From contig NZ_SOHL01000009.1 in NCBI RefSeq assembly GCF_004403985.1, forward strand, positions 96,580 through 160,579: DNA of 64,000 nucleotides, read 5' to 3'. The notes beneath the pieces are model-generated. The model was given only the letters and a program-made list of their open reading frames with translations, did not search any database and was not told the origin of the DNA. Of this stretch, positions 18,333 through 27,146 are shown piece by piece; position 1 is the stretch's first letter, and the number at the start of each line of letters is the position of its first letter. This DNA comes from Cryobacterium gelidum. Its GTDB lineage: Bacteria; Actinomycetota; Actinomycetes; Actinomycetales; Microbacteriaceae. The position numbers and the translations under genes were made by a program.

Positions 18333-18402
18333 AACCAGTCCAATTACTACCTCTCTCAGCGCGGGCGAAACGGATGCACCCGGCCGCGATTTCGCGCGCC
18401 CG

Positions 18403-19884
18403 TTACGGGTTCGGCGTGAGCGTATATTTCGTCGAGAGGTATTCCTGGATGCCTTCGAGCCCGCCCTCACGCCCGAGACCGGACTGCTTGACGCCGCCGA
18501 ACGGTGCGGCCGCGTTCGATACGACGCCGGTGTTCAGGCCCATCATGCCGGTCTGCAGCTTGTCGATCATGCGCTGGCCACGAGCAAGGTCGGTCGTGTA
18601 TATGTAGCTGATCAGGCCGAACTCGGTGTCGTTGGCGAGGCGCACGGCATCCACTTCGTCACTGAACGTGCTGATCGCCAGCACCGGGCCGAAGATTTCG
18701 TCGCGGAGAATGTCACTGCCCGGCTGCACATTGGTGAGCACGGTCGGCGAGTAGAACGTTCCTTCGCGTTCGATCGCCGCGCCGCCGGTGAGCAGGTTCG
18801 CGCCCCGGGTGATCGCATCCTGCACCAAGGCGTCGGCCTTGTCGACTGCTTTTTTATCGATCAGCGGGCCAATCGTGATTCCGGTCTCGGTGCCACGCCC
18901 GATCTGGAACGCTTCGACGCGTTCGGTGACCCGGCGGGCGAATTCGGCGGCGACGGACTCGTGCACGATGAAACGGTTGGCCGCGGTACAGGCCTGGCCG
19001 ATGTTGCGGAACTTCGCGAGGAGTGCACCATCGACGGCTTTATCGAGGTCGGCGTCGGCGAAGACGACGAACGGGGCGTTGCCGCCGAGCTCCATCGACG
19101 TGCGAAGCACGTTTTCGGCGGAGAGCTTGATGAGCGACTTACCAACCTCGGTCGACCCGGTGAAGCTGAGCTTGCGGAGGCGTCGGTCGGCGATGATCGG
19201 CTCGGTCACCGCACCGGACTGTGACGTCGTGATGACGTTGACGACACCGGCGGGCAGGCCGGCCTCTTCGAGCAGGGCCACGAAGTGCAGGGTGGTCAGC
19301 GGCGTAAGAGCGGCCGGCTTGACGACGACGGTGCAGCCGGCGGCGAGCGCCGGTGCGATCTTGCGGGTCGCCATGGCCAGCGGAAAGTTCCACGGGGTGA
19401 TCAAGAGACAGGGTCCTACCGGGTGTTGGGTGACGATCGTGCGACCGGTGCCCTCAGGATTGGTGCCGTAGCGACCACTGATGCGCACGGCCTCTTCGCT
19501 GAACCAGCGCAAAAACTCGCCGCCGTAGGCGACCTCGCCGAGCGCCTCGGGCAGCGGCTTGCCCATTTCGATAGTCATGAGCAGGGCGAACTCCTGCTTG
19601 CGTTCCTGCAGCAGGTCGAAGGTGCGGCGCAGAATTTCTCCGCGTACGCGGGCCGGAGTCGCTGCCCAGTCGGCCTGCGCGGCGTCGGCGGCGTCGAGGG
19701 CTGCAGCGCCATCGGCCACGCTCGCGTCGGCGATGGTCTTGATGACACGGCCGGTGGCCGGGTCGATGACATCGAGGGTGCGCTCGCCGGTGGCGGCAAC
19801 CCACTGCCCGTTGATGTAGAGCTGGCCCGGCACGCGCGCGAGCAGCTCGGATTCGGTTGTGCCTGCGTCGGTAACAGCTGTCAT
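18403..19884 (-). CDS. gabD: Succinate-semialdehyde dehydrogenase
   Basis: 493-aa aldehyde dehydrogenase oxidising succinate semialdehyde to succinate. The nucleophile lies in NIGQACTAANRF and the general base in MELGGNAPFVVF; ITPWNFPLAM and the C-terminal block FGGVKQSGLGREGG are typical of GabD. The ATG at 19884 has GGGAGA six bases upstream; a longer frame to 20133 is rejected. It is divergent from an IclR regulator and 1.1 kb from the homoprotocatechuate genes, whose aldolase step releases succinate semialdehyde. It therefore probably serves that pathway, though GABA breakdown is an alternative. Confidence 0.93.
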   Translation of the reverse strand: MTAVTDAGTTESELLARVPGQLYINGQWVAATGERTLDVIDPATGRVIKTIADASVADGAAALDAADAAQADWAATPARVRGEILRRTFDLLQERKQEFALLMTIEMGKPLPEALGEVAYGGEFLRWFSEEAVRISGRYGTNPEGTGRTIVTQHPVGPCLLITPWNFPLAMATRKIAPALAAGCTVVVKPAALTPLTTLHFVALLEEAGLPAGVVNVITTSQSGAVTEPIIADRRLRKLSFTGSTEVGKSLIKLSAENVLRTSMELGGNAPFVVFADADLDKAVDGALLAKFRNIGQACTAANRFIVHESVAAEFARRVTERVEAFQIGRGTETGITIGPLIDKKAVDKADALVQDAITRGANLLTGGAAIEREGTFYSPTVLTNVQPGSDILRDEIFGPVLAISTFSDEVDAVRLANDTEFGLISYIYTTDLARGQRMIDKLQTGMMGLNTGVVSNAAAPFGGVKQSGLGREGGLEGIQEYLSTKYTLTPNP

Positions 19885-19995
19885 TGCATCTCCCAATAGT
19901 TCGTCTACCCATCGATCGGACGGTAACAGCCTAGCTGCGCGCACCGCTCTGACCGCCCGACGGTTGCTCCTGCCCGACCGGTCGACCTGATCGTT

Positions 19996-20808
19996 GTGTC
20001 CGACGTGGGCGACGGCGAGAACGGATGCGAGAATACCAAGGTGTCGATTCCTGAGTTCGCCGCCGCGACCGACGAGGATGCGACCGCGGAAGCCGCGGCG
20101 CCGGAGCCTCACGCGCCCGCAGCCCACTCGCAAACCTTGTCACGCGGCATCCGCCTATTGGAGATTCTCGCCGAAACCGACGAACCGATGACCATCGTCG
20201 AACTCGCCGCCGCGCTCGTCGTGCACCGCTCGATCGCCTATCGCATCCTGCGTACCCTCGAAGATCACGGCCTCGTTATTCGCGATTCGGCCGGACTCGT
20301 GCGGCTGGGCCCGCGCCTGGCCGCGCTGGCTCGCGCGGTGTCTCGCGACCTGCAGGCCGCTGCCCTGCCCGTGCTCACCCGCATCGCCAACGAGCTCGGC
20401 ATGACAGCGTTTGTCGCCGTACTCGACCGGGGCGAGGTGGTCACGCTCGTGAGCATCGAGTCGCGGCAAGCCCACGCTACGGTCGCGCAGCGGCCGGGCA
20501 CGCGGCATCCACTGCAGTGGGGCGCACCCGGAATCGCCATCCAGTCCGGCCTGAACGCATCAGAGTGGGCCGCGCTCGGGCACGCCGACGCCCGCCGGAG
20601 CCAGGCCGGTGAGGTCGCTGGCATCGGCTACGCCTCCAGTCACGACGAGGTCATTCCCGGTCTGTCGTCGATCGCCGTGCCGCTGCTCGTGCCCGGGGAA
20701 TCACCCGCTGCCCTCGCGGTCGTGTACATCTCGAGCCTGCACTCCCCCGCCGACATCGGCGCCGCGCTCACCGCGGCTGCGCGCGCCATCACCGCCGAAC
20801 TCGGCTGA
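19996..20808 (+). CDS. IclR-family transcriptional regulator
   Basis: About 270 aa. The winged helix-turn-helix (SRGIRLLEILAETDEPMTIVELAAAL, YRILRTLEDHGLV) is followed by an IclR effector domain (TAFVAVLDRGEVVTLVSIES). The N-terminal 45 residues are Ala/Glu-rich and probably unstructured. The start is uncertain: GTG at 19996 gives the longest form, and GTG at 20041 is an alternative; neither has a clear ribosome site. It is divergent from gabD and upstream of the aromatic-acid uptake gene. IclR members often sense aromatic intermediates, so it could control either side. Confidence 0.88.
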   Translation: MSDVGDGENGCENTKVSIPEFAAATDEDATAEAAAPEPHAPAAHSQTLSRGIRLLEILAETDEPMTIVELAAALVVHRSIAYRILRTLEDHGLVIRDSAGLVRLGPRLAALARAVSRDLQAAALPVLTRIANELGMTAFVAVLDRGEVVTLVSIESRQAHATVAQRPGTRHPLQWGAPGIAIQSGLNASEWAALGHADARRSQAGEVAGIGYASSHDEVIPGLSSIAVPLLVPGESPAALAVVYISSLHSPADIGAALTAAARAITAELG

Positions 20809-21030
20809 CTACCCGGTCATACCCAGGCGCTGCAGCTCACCCGGACCCTAGCAGGGCGCAATTTCGCACGCCGAAACGCTGACGAGTCATGACGCACACA
20901 ATACTGACCAATAGGTAGGTAATCTTCAGTTTTGATGCCATACTGCCCCCGTGCTGGTTTCTTCGCACGATGCACACACTTTGCAGCAGCACCCGACTTA
21001 GCACCGCAGTGAGATACAAGGGAGTATTCC

Positions 21031-22377
21031 ATGGCATTGACGACCGAGCGCAGGCAGGCCAAGAGCGCTAAACGCAGCGAAGAACGGCGGGTTCTCGCCG
21101 GCACCATGGTGGGCACCACCATCGAGTGGTACGACTTCTTCATCTATGCCCAAGCCGCCGGTCTCGTGCTGGCCGGGCTGTTCTTCGCGCCGCTGGCCGG
21201 GGAGAACGAACCGCTCGCCCAGCTCATCGCCTGGGCCTCGCTGGGCATCAGCTTTCTGTTCCGCCCGCTCGGCGCCATTATCGCCGGGCACCTCGGCGAC
21301 CGGATCGGTCGGAAGGCGATGCTGGTCTTCACCCTCGTCATGATGGGCGCGGCCACCGCACTCATCGGTCTGCTGCCGACCTTCGACCAGATCGGCGTCT
21401 GGGCGCCCATCCTGCTCATCGTGCTGCGCATCCTGCAGGGCTTCTCCGCCGGCGGCGAGTGGGGCGGTGCCGCCCTCATGTCCGTCGAGCACGCGCCGGT
21501 GAACAAGCGCGGCTTCTTCGGTGCCTACCCGCAGATCGGCGTTCCGGTCGGCCTCATCCTCGCCACCGGCGTCATGATCCTGGTGACCGCCTCGATGAGT
21601 GAAGAAGCCTTTCTCAGCTGGGGCTGGCGCATCCCGTTCCTGGTCTCCGTGCTGCTCATCGTGGTCGGCTGGGTCATCCGTCGCGCGGTCGCCGAAAGCC
21701 CGGTCTTCAAGGAGATGCAGACCCGCAAGAAGGAATCTGCCGCCCCGCTCAAGCAGCTGTTCCAGAACCACTCGCGTCAGGTCATCCTCACCGCGCTCAT
21801 CTTCATCGCCAACAACGCGGCCGGCTACATGCTCATCGCGTTCTTCAACTCCTATGCCACCAAGCCCGCTGAAGCCGGCGGACTCGGCATGGAGCGCACT
21901 CCGGTGCTCATCGCGAGCACCATCGCGGCCGTATTCTGGCTCGCGTCGACCATGCTCGGCGGCATCCTCTCCGACAAGATCGGCCGCGTGCGCACGTTCC
22001 AGTTCGGCTACGCCTTTCTGTTCATCTGGGCCATCCCGATGTTCCTACTCATCGACACCGGCGACATCGCCTGGTTTGCGCTCTCCCTCATTGTTCTGGC
22101 GAGCGGGCTCGGCTTCTCCTACGGCCCGCAGGCGGCACTCTACGCCGAGATGTTCCCGGCCCAGGTGCGCTACTCGGGAGTTTCGATCGGCTACGCCCTC
22201 GGGGCGATCCTCGGTGGCGCCTTCGCCCCGTTGATCGCGCAACTGCTGCTCGATAAGACCGGCCACTCCTTTTCCATCGGCATCTACCTCATGGGCCTCG
22301 CCACGATCTCCTTTGTGGCGGTCACCCTCGTGAAGGAGACCCGCGGACTTCCGCTGGGCATCAGCACGCACGAGTAA
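21031..22377 (+). CDS. MFS transporter, metabolite:proton symporter type
   Basis: 448 aa with about 12 membrane helices. The family motif GDRIGRKAML follows helix 2, and WGWRIPF near the middle marks the MHS (metabolite:H+ symporter) branch, which imports organic acids. EWYDFFIYA near the N terminus is also typical. AAGGGAG precedes the ATG. It heads the homoprotocatechuate gene set, separated from the FAH-RraA gene by 85 bp. It is therefore the likely uptake system for 4-hydroxyphenylacetate or 3,4-dihydroxyphenylacetate. Confidence 0.9.
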   Translation: MALTTERRQAKSAKRSEERRVLAGTMVGTTIEWYDFFIYAQAAGLVLAGLFFAPLAGENEPLAQLIAWASLGISFLFRPLGAIIAGHLGDRIGRKAMLVFTLVMMGAATALIGLLPTFDQIGVWAPILLIVLRILQGFSAGGEWGGAALMSVEHAPVNKRGFFGAYPQIGVPVGLILATGVMILVTASMSEEAFLSWGWRIPFLVSVLLIVVGWVIRRAVAESPVFKEMQTRKKESAAPLKQLFQNHSRQVILTALIFIANNAAGYMLIAFFNSYATKPAEAGGLGMERTPVLIASTIAAVFWLASTMLGGILSDKIGRVRTFQFGYAFLFIWAIPMFLLIDTGDIAWFALSLIVLASGLGFSYGPQAALYAEMFPAQVRYSGVSIGYALGAILGGAFAPLIAQLLLDKTGHSFSIGIYLMGLATISFVAVTLVKETRGLPLGISTHE

Positions 22378-22402
22378 TTTCCGGTGACTCCCACCCGTGG
22401 AT

Positions 22403-22425
22403 CGTATATGTTTTCCGATATCACG
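22403..22425. promoter_or_regulatory. Candidate operator/promoter before the catabolic operon
   Basis: CGTATAT (22403-22409) faces ATATCACG (22418-22425), an inverted repeat broken by one extra base, in the AT-rich 85-bp gap before the FAH-RraA gene. GTATAT/GTATAC-like cores are common in operators of FadR-type GntR regulators, and such a regulator is encoded in this operon. TATATG could also be a -10 box. Confidence 0.3.
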
Positions 22426-22462
22426 ACTCGCCTGACCGTACGCACCGACGCGATTGGACACC

Positions 22463-23929
22463 ATGACCCTTGCACCCCTGCCAGATCTGGGTCGTCCCGG
22501 CAAGGTGATCGCCGTGCACACCAACTACCCTTCCCGGGCCGCGCAGCGCGGGCGCACCCCCGAGCAGCCGTCGTACTTCTTGAAACCCTCGACGAGCGTC
22601 GCGGCCAGCGGCGCCACCATCGTTCGCCCGAACGGATGCGAATTGCTCGCCTTCGAAGGCGAAATCGCGTTGGTCATCGGTCGCTCCCTGCGCGGTGTGA
22701 GCGTCGAAGACGGCTGGAGCGGCGTCGCCGGGGTCACGGCGGCCAACGACTTCGGCGTCTACGACCTGCGGCATGCCGACAGGGGCTCCAACCTGCGGTC
22801 CAAGGGCGGAGACGGTTTCACCCCCCTTGGTCCGCGCGTGATCGTGGCTGAGACCATCAACCCCGCCCAACTGCGCATTCGCACCTGGGTCAATGGTGAG
22901 CTCGTGCAGAGCGACACCACCGCCGATCTGCTATTCAGCTTCGGTCGCCTCGTCGCCGATCTGTCCCAGCTGATCACGCTCGAACGCGGCGATGTCATTC
23001 TCACCGGAACCCCGGCCGGCGCCTCCGTCGTGGTGCCGGGCGATGTGGTGGAGGTCGAGGTTGACGCGCCGACCATGCCCGGCGCACCGAGCACCGGCCG
23101 CCTGGTCACGACGGTGGCCGCGGGCACGACACCGCTCGGCGCGTTCGGCGCCGGTCCAAGGCTCGACGACCTGCAGCGGGCCGAAGCCTGGGGCTCAGCC
23201 GAGGAGGCCGGTCTGGCGCCCGAAACGACGTTCCTGCTGACCGCTGAACTCAAGGCACGCATCAACAGCGTCGGCACCGCCACGCTCAGCTCGCAGCTGC
23301 GCAAACGCGGACTCGACAACGTGTCGATCGACGGCCTGCAGTCCACCCGCCCGAGCACCCGGCTGGTCGGGCGCGCCCGTACCCTGCGTTTCATTCCCAA
23401 CCGAGAAGACCTCTTCACGGCGCACGGTGGCGGCTACAACGCCCAGAAGCGTGCGTTCGACGGCCTCGGCGTTGATGACGTGCTCGTGATCGAAGCCCGC
23501 GGCGAAACCGGCACCGGAACGGTCGGCGATATCCTCGCCCTGCGCGCCCAGGTGCAGGGCGCCGCCGGAATCGTCACCGACGGCGGTGTGCGCGACCTCG
23601 CCGCGGTCAGCGCGCTCGAGCTGCCCACCTACCACCGCGGCGGCCATCCGGCCGTGCTCGGCCGCCGCCACGTTCCGTGGGACGTGGACCTGACGATCGC
23701 CTGTGGCGGGGCATCCGTTCAGCCCGGCGACATCATCGTCGGCGACGCCGACGGCTTGCTCGTCATTCCGCCGCACCTCATCGAACAGCTCGTCACCGAC
23801 AGCATCGAGCAGGAGCGCGAAGAGACCTTCATTGCCGAGATGGTCGGCGCCGGCGAGGGCGTCGACGGCCTCTATCCGATGAATGCCGCGTGGAAGGAAA
23901 GGTATCGCGCATGGCTCACCCAGCAGTAA
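22463..23929 (+). CDS. FAH-family isomerase/decarboxylase fused to an RraA-family aldolase domain
   Basis: 488 aa in two domains. Residues about 1-205 are a fumarylacetoacetate-hydrolase domain: YFLKPS, metal ligands in FEGEIALVIG, RSKGGDGFTPLGP and LTGTPAG. This is the HpaG type, which decarboxylates 5-oxopent-3-ene-1,2,5-tricarboxylate. Residues about 245-480 are an RraA-family domain with Gly355-Asp356, a 20-residue gap and Arg377-Asp378, the motif of class II pyruvate aldolases (HMG/CHA aldolase). It overlaps the GntR gene by 19 bases. I chose ATG 22463 with TTGGA upstream; TTG 22454 is an alternative. One polypeptide could thus cover decarboxylation and an aldol or decarboxylase step. 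Confidence 0.9.
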   Translation: MTLAPLPDLGRPGKVIAVHTNYPSRAAQRGRTPEQPSYFLKPSTSVAASGATIVRPNGCELLAFEGEIALVIGRSLRGVSVEDGWSGVAGVTAANDFGVYDLRHADRGSNLRSKGGDGFTPLGPRVIVAETINPAQLRIRTWVNGELVQSDTTADLLFSFGRLVADLSQLITLERGDVILTGTPAGASVVVPGDVVEVEVDAPTMPGAPSTGRLVTTVAAGTTPLGAFGAGPRLDDLQRAEAWGSAEEAGLAPETTFLLTAELKARINSVGTATLSSQLRKRGLDNVSIDGLQSTRPSTRLVGRARTLRFIPNREDLFTAHGGGYNAQKRAFDGLGVDDVLVIEARGETGTGTVGDILALRAQVQGAAGIVTDGGVRDLAAVSALELPTYHRGGHPAVLGRRHVPWDVDLTIACGGASVQPGDIIVGDADGLLVIPPHLIEQLVTDSIEQEREETFIAEMVGAGEGVDGLYPMNAAWKERYRAWLTQQ

Positions 23930-24636
23930 ATTCAGCAGCGCAGATGGATGCCGCGCCTCCCGCCATCGGCAAAGCCCAGTTCGCCTACGCCTGGCTGAAA
24001 ACCCGCATCGACGATGGCACCTTCGGCCCCGGTTTTCGACTGGTCCTCGACCAGATCGCCCGGGACACCTCGATGAGCCCGGTTCCCGTACGGGAAGCGA
24101 TCCGCCGCCTCGAAGCGGAGGGACTCGTGACCTTCGTCCGCAATGTCGGGGCGCAGGTGGCCATGCTCGACCCCACCGAATATCGGCACACCATGCAGAC
24201 ACTCGGCCTGGTCGAGGGCGCCGCGACAGCGCTGTCGGCGCCGACCCTGAGCGTGGAAGCCATCGCTCGGGCCCGGCAGATCAACGCGCAGATGCGCGAC
24301 ACACTGCGCCACTTCGACCCGACACGCTTCACAACGCTCAACCGCGACTTTCATTCCGAGCTCTACAGCACCTGCCCCAACCCGCACATTCTCGACCTCG
24401 TGCACCGCGGCTGGAACCGTTTATCGGTGTTGCGCGAATCGACCTTCGGCTTCGTGCCGGGGCGCGCGGCCGAATCGGTGGCCGAGCACGACCAGATTCT
24501 CGACCTGGTTGAGCAGCGGGCATCCGCTCATGACATCGAACACGCTGCGCGCGACCATCGGCAGGCCACCCTGAACGCGTTTCTCTCGTCTCGCGCACCG
24601 ACCCATCACGTTGGCCCCCAGGAAGGCACCTCATGA
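23911..24636 (+). CDS. GntR-family regulator (FCD domain)
   Basis: 241 aa. The winged helix-turn-helix (QIARDTSMSPVPVREAIRRLEAEGLV) spans residues about 40-80. The FCD ligand domain follows, with His residues (NRDFHSELY, AEHDQILD) in positions that usually bind a metal and a carboxylate effector. The ATG at 23911 has GGAAAGG upstream and lies inside the end of the fusion gene; its stop overlaps the next start (ATGA). Being inside the operon, it probably controls it in response to a pathway acid. Confidence 0.92.
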   Translation: MAHPAVNSAAQMDAAPPAIGKAQFAYAWLKTRIDDGTFGPGFRLVLDQIARDTSMSPVPVREAIRRLEAEGLVTFVRNVGAQVAMLDPTEYRHTMQTLGLVEGAATALSAPTLSVEAIARARQINAQMRDTLRHFDPTRFTTLNRDFHSELYSTCPNPHILDLVHRGWNRLSVLRESTFGFVPGRAAESVAEHDQILDLVEQRASAHDIEHAARDHRQATLNAFLSSRAPTHHVGPQEGTS

Positions 24637-25583
24637 AGTTCCGCGGTAATCCGAACCAGATTCGCGGGTCCATCGCCGCGCTGATGACCCCGTTCACCGC
24701 CCGCGGAACCATCGACCATGCCGGCTTGACCAACCTGGTCAACTGGCAGATCGCCTCCGGCTCGCACGGCATCTCGATCGGCGGGTCGACCGGTGAACCG
24801 AGCTCGCAGACCATCGCCGAGCGCGCCGCCGCCATCCGCACCGTCGCGACGGCGATCGGCGAGCGCGTGCACTTCATGGCCGGAACCGGCTCCACCAGGC
24901 TCGACGAGACCCTCGAACTGACCGCGGCCGGCCGCGATGCCGGCATCGACGCCGCGCTCATCATCACGCCGTACTACGCTCGCCCCACCCAGGAGGCGCT
25001 CTACGTCTGGTACAAAACCGTCTGCGAAGAATTTCCCGACCTGCCGATCGTGGCCTACAACGTGCCGAGCCGCACCGCCGTCGACATCGCGCCCGAGACG
25101 GTCTACCGCCTCTTTCGCGATCTCGATAACTTCGTCGGAGTCAAGGAGACCACCAAGGACTTCGAGCACTTTTCCCGCGTGTTGCACCTGTGCGGCCCCG
25201 ATCTGCTGGTCTGGAGCGGCCTCGAACTGCTCTGCCTGCCACTCATGGCCCTCGGCGGTGCCGGGTTCGTCAGCGCCACGAGCAACATCGCGCCGGCCGC
25301 CGTCGCCCAGATGTTCGAGGCCTGGGAAGCCGGCGATTTCGTCACCGCCCGCACGATTCACTACGGCCTGCACCCGCTCGTCGACCTGCTGTTCGTGGAA
25401 ACCAACCCGGCACCGGGCAAGTGGGTCATGGCCCAGCGCGGCCTGATCGAGAGTGGCTTCGTGCGCCCGCCGCTGATCGAACCGACCCCCGGCGGCCTGG
25501 CCAAAATGCGCGTGCTCCTGGACGCCGGCTCCGAGTACCTCACGTCGACCGCCGGCTTCATCCTGACCGGTGCCTCCAAATGA
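24633..25583 (+). CDS. DapA-family lyase/aldolase of aromatic-acid catabolism
   Basis: 316-aa member of the dihydrodipicolinate synthase/N-acetylneuraminate lyase superfamily. The Schiff-base Lys lies in FVGVKETTKD and the proton-relay Tyr in IVAYNVPSRT; GGSTGEPSS replaces the GTTGE pyruvate-carboxylate motif of true DapA. The location between hpaG-like and hpaE genes argues against lysine synthesis. It more likely makes or breaks a C-C bond to pyruvate, or acts as a hydratase-aldolase, on the ring-cleavage product, where HpaH and HpaI act in enterobacteria. GGAAGG lies 7-9 bases before the ATG; the ends overlap both neighbours. Confidence 0.88.
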   Translation: MKFRGNPNQIRGSIAALMTPFTARGTIDHAGLTNLVNWQIASGSHGISIGGSTGEPSSQTIAERAAAIRTVATAIGERVHFMAGTGSTRLDETLELTAAGRDAGIDAALIITPYYARPTQEALYVWYKTVCEEFPDLPIVAYNVPSRTAVDIAPETVYRLFRDLDNFVGVKETTKDFEHFSRVLHLCGPDLLVWSGLELLCLPLMALGGAGFVSATSNIAPAAVAQMFEAWEAGDFVTARTIHYGLHPLVDLLFVETNPAPGKWVMAQRGLIESGFVRPPLIEPTPGGLAKMRVLLDAGSEYLTSTAGFILTGASK

Positions 25584-27103
25584 TCGAATCCAGCACGCAG
25601 GCGCACTACGTACCCGCTGACCTGCCCACCAGCCTCCGTCATTTCATCGGTGGCGAATTCGTTGACAGCCTCGGCGGCGAGACTTTCGACGTGCTCGACC
25701 CGGTCTCGAACCAGACCTACGCCACCGCGGCGGCCGGCCAGCAGGCCGACGTCGACCTGGCCGTCGCCGCCGCCAAGCACGCCTTCGATACCGGACCCTG
25801 GCCGCGCATGCTCCCCCGCGTCCGCGCCAGGGTGCTGCACCGCATCGCCGACGCGGTCGAGGAGCAGGATACCCGGCTCGCCGAACTCGAAACGTTCGAC
25901 ACCGGGCTGCCCATCACGCAGGCGCTCGGCCAGGCGCAGCGCGCGAGCGAGAACTTTCGCTTCTTCGCCGACCTGATCGTGGCGCAGGCCGACGACACCT
26001 ACAAGGTGCCGGGCAAGCAGATCAACTACGTCAACCGCAAGCCGGTCGGTGTCGCCGGGCTGATCACCCCGTGGAACACCCCGTTCATGCTGGAAAGCTG
26101 GAAGCTCGCGCCCGCGCTCGCCTCCGGCTGCACCGTCGTGCTGAAACCGGCCGAATTCACGCCGCTGTCGGCGAGCCTGTGGGCGGAGATCTTCGCCGCC
26201 GCCGGGGTACCCGACGGCGTGTTCAACCTGGTCAATGGTCTCGGCGAGGAGGCCGGCGATGCGTTGGTCAAGCATCCGGATGTGCCGCTCATCTCGTTCA
26301 CCGGCGAGACGACCACCGGCCAGACCATCTACCGCAATTGCGCCGCGCACCTCAAGGGCATGTCGATGGAACTCGGCGGCAAGTCGCCCGCCGTCGTCTT
26401 CGCCGACGCCGACCTCGACGCCGCGATCGACTCGACCCTGTTCGGCGTGTTCAGCCTCAACGGCGAGCGCTGCACGGCGTCGAGCCGCATCCTGGTCGAG
26501 CGCTCCATCTACGACGAATTCTGCGCCCGCTACGCTGCCCGCGCTGCGAGCATCGTGGTCGGCGACCCGCACGACCCGACAACCGAGGTCGGTGCTCTCG
26601 TGCACCCCGAGCACTACGCCAAGGTCATGAGCTACGTCGAGATCGGCAAGACCGAGGGACGTCTGCTCGCCGGCGGCGGTCGCCCGGCCGGGCTACCCGA
26701 GTGGTTGGCACAGGGCAACTACGTCTCCCCCACGGTGTTTGCCAACGTCGCGCCGACCGCCCGCATCTTTCAGGAGGAGATCTTCGGCCCGGTCGTGACC
26801 ATCACGCCCTTCGAAACGGATGCCGAAGCGCTCACCCTGGCCAACGGCGTGAAGTACGGGTTGGCTGCGTACATCTGGACCACAGACCTCGTTCGCGCGC
26901 ACAACTTCGCGCAGTCGGTCGATGCTGGAATGGTCTGGTTGAACTCGCACAACGTGCGTGACCTGCGCACCCCGTTCGGCGGCGTCAAGGCCTCCGGCCT
27001 CGGCCACGAGGGCGGCTACCGGTCCATCGACTTCTACACCGATTCGCAGGCCGTGCACATCACGCTCGCTCCCGTGCACACGCCCCGTTTCGGCGGCAAG
27101 TAG
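25580..27103 (+). CDS. hpaE: 5-carboxymethyl-2-hydroxymuconate semialdehyde dehydrogenase
   Basis: 507-aa aldehyde dehydrogenase. Motifs include ITPWNTPFML, MELGGKSPAVVF (general base Glu), NGERCTASSR (nucleophile Cys) and FGGVKASGLGHEGG. The RDLRTPFGG block and TDSQAVHI ending fit HpaE, which oxidises the semialdehyde formed by HpaD with NAD. The ATG at 25580 overlaps the stop of the DapA-like gene (ATGA), so translation is coupled. HpaD follows 43 bp later. Assignment rests on family resemblance plus the adjacent dioxygenase. Confidence 0.93.
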   Translation: MIESSTQAHYVPADLPTSLRHFIGGEFVDSLGGETFDVLDPVSNQTYATAAAGQQADVDLAVAAAKHAFDTGPWPRMLPRVRARVLHRIADAVEEQDTRLAELETFDTGLPITQALGQAQRASENFRFFADLIVAQADDTYKVPGKQINYVNRKPVGVAGLITPWNTPFMLESWKLAPALASGCTVVLKPAEFTPLSASLWAEIFAAAGVPDGVFNLVNGLGEEAGDALVKHPDVPLISFTGETTTGQTIYRNCAAHLKGMSMELGGKSPAVVFADADLDAAIDSTLFGVFSLNGERCTASSRILVERSIYDEFCARYAARAASIVVGDPHDPTTEVGALVHPEHYAKVMSYVEIGKTEGRLLAGGGRPAGLPEWLAQGNYVSPTVFANVAPTARIFQEEIFGPVVTITPFETDAEALTLANGVKYGLAAYIWTTDLVRAHNFAQSVDAGMVWLNSHNVRDLRTPFGGVKASGLGHEGGYRSIDFYTDSQAVHITLAPVHTPRFGGK

Positions 27104-27146
27104 CTCGTTTTCAGTCCCGCGGCCACCGATCAGCGAGGAGAACCCC

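Noticed and set aside
22463-23929. FAH-RraA fusion as a sequencing artefact joining two genes
   Set aside because: The frame is open throughout, the linker is gene-like and no internal start with a ribosome site is seen before the RraA part.
24633-25583. Lysine-biosynthesis DapA
   Set aside because: The operon is catabolic and the pyruvate-binding motif differs. Kept as a DapA-family lyase.
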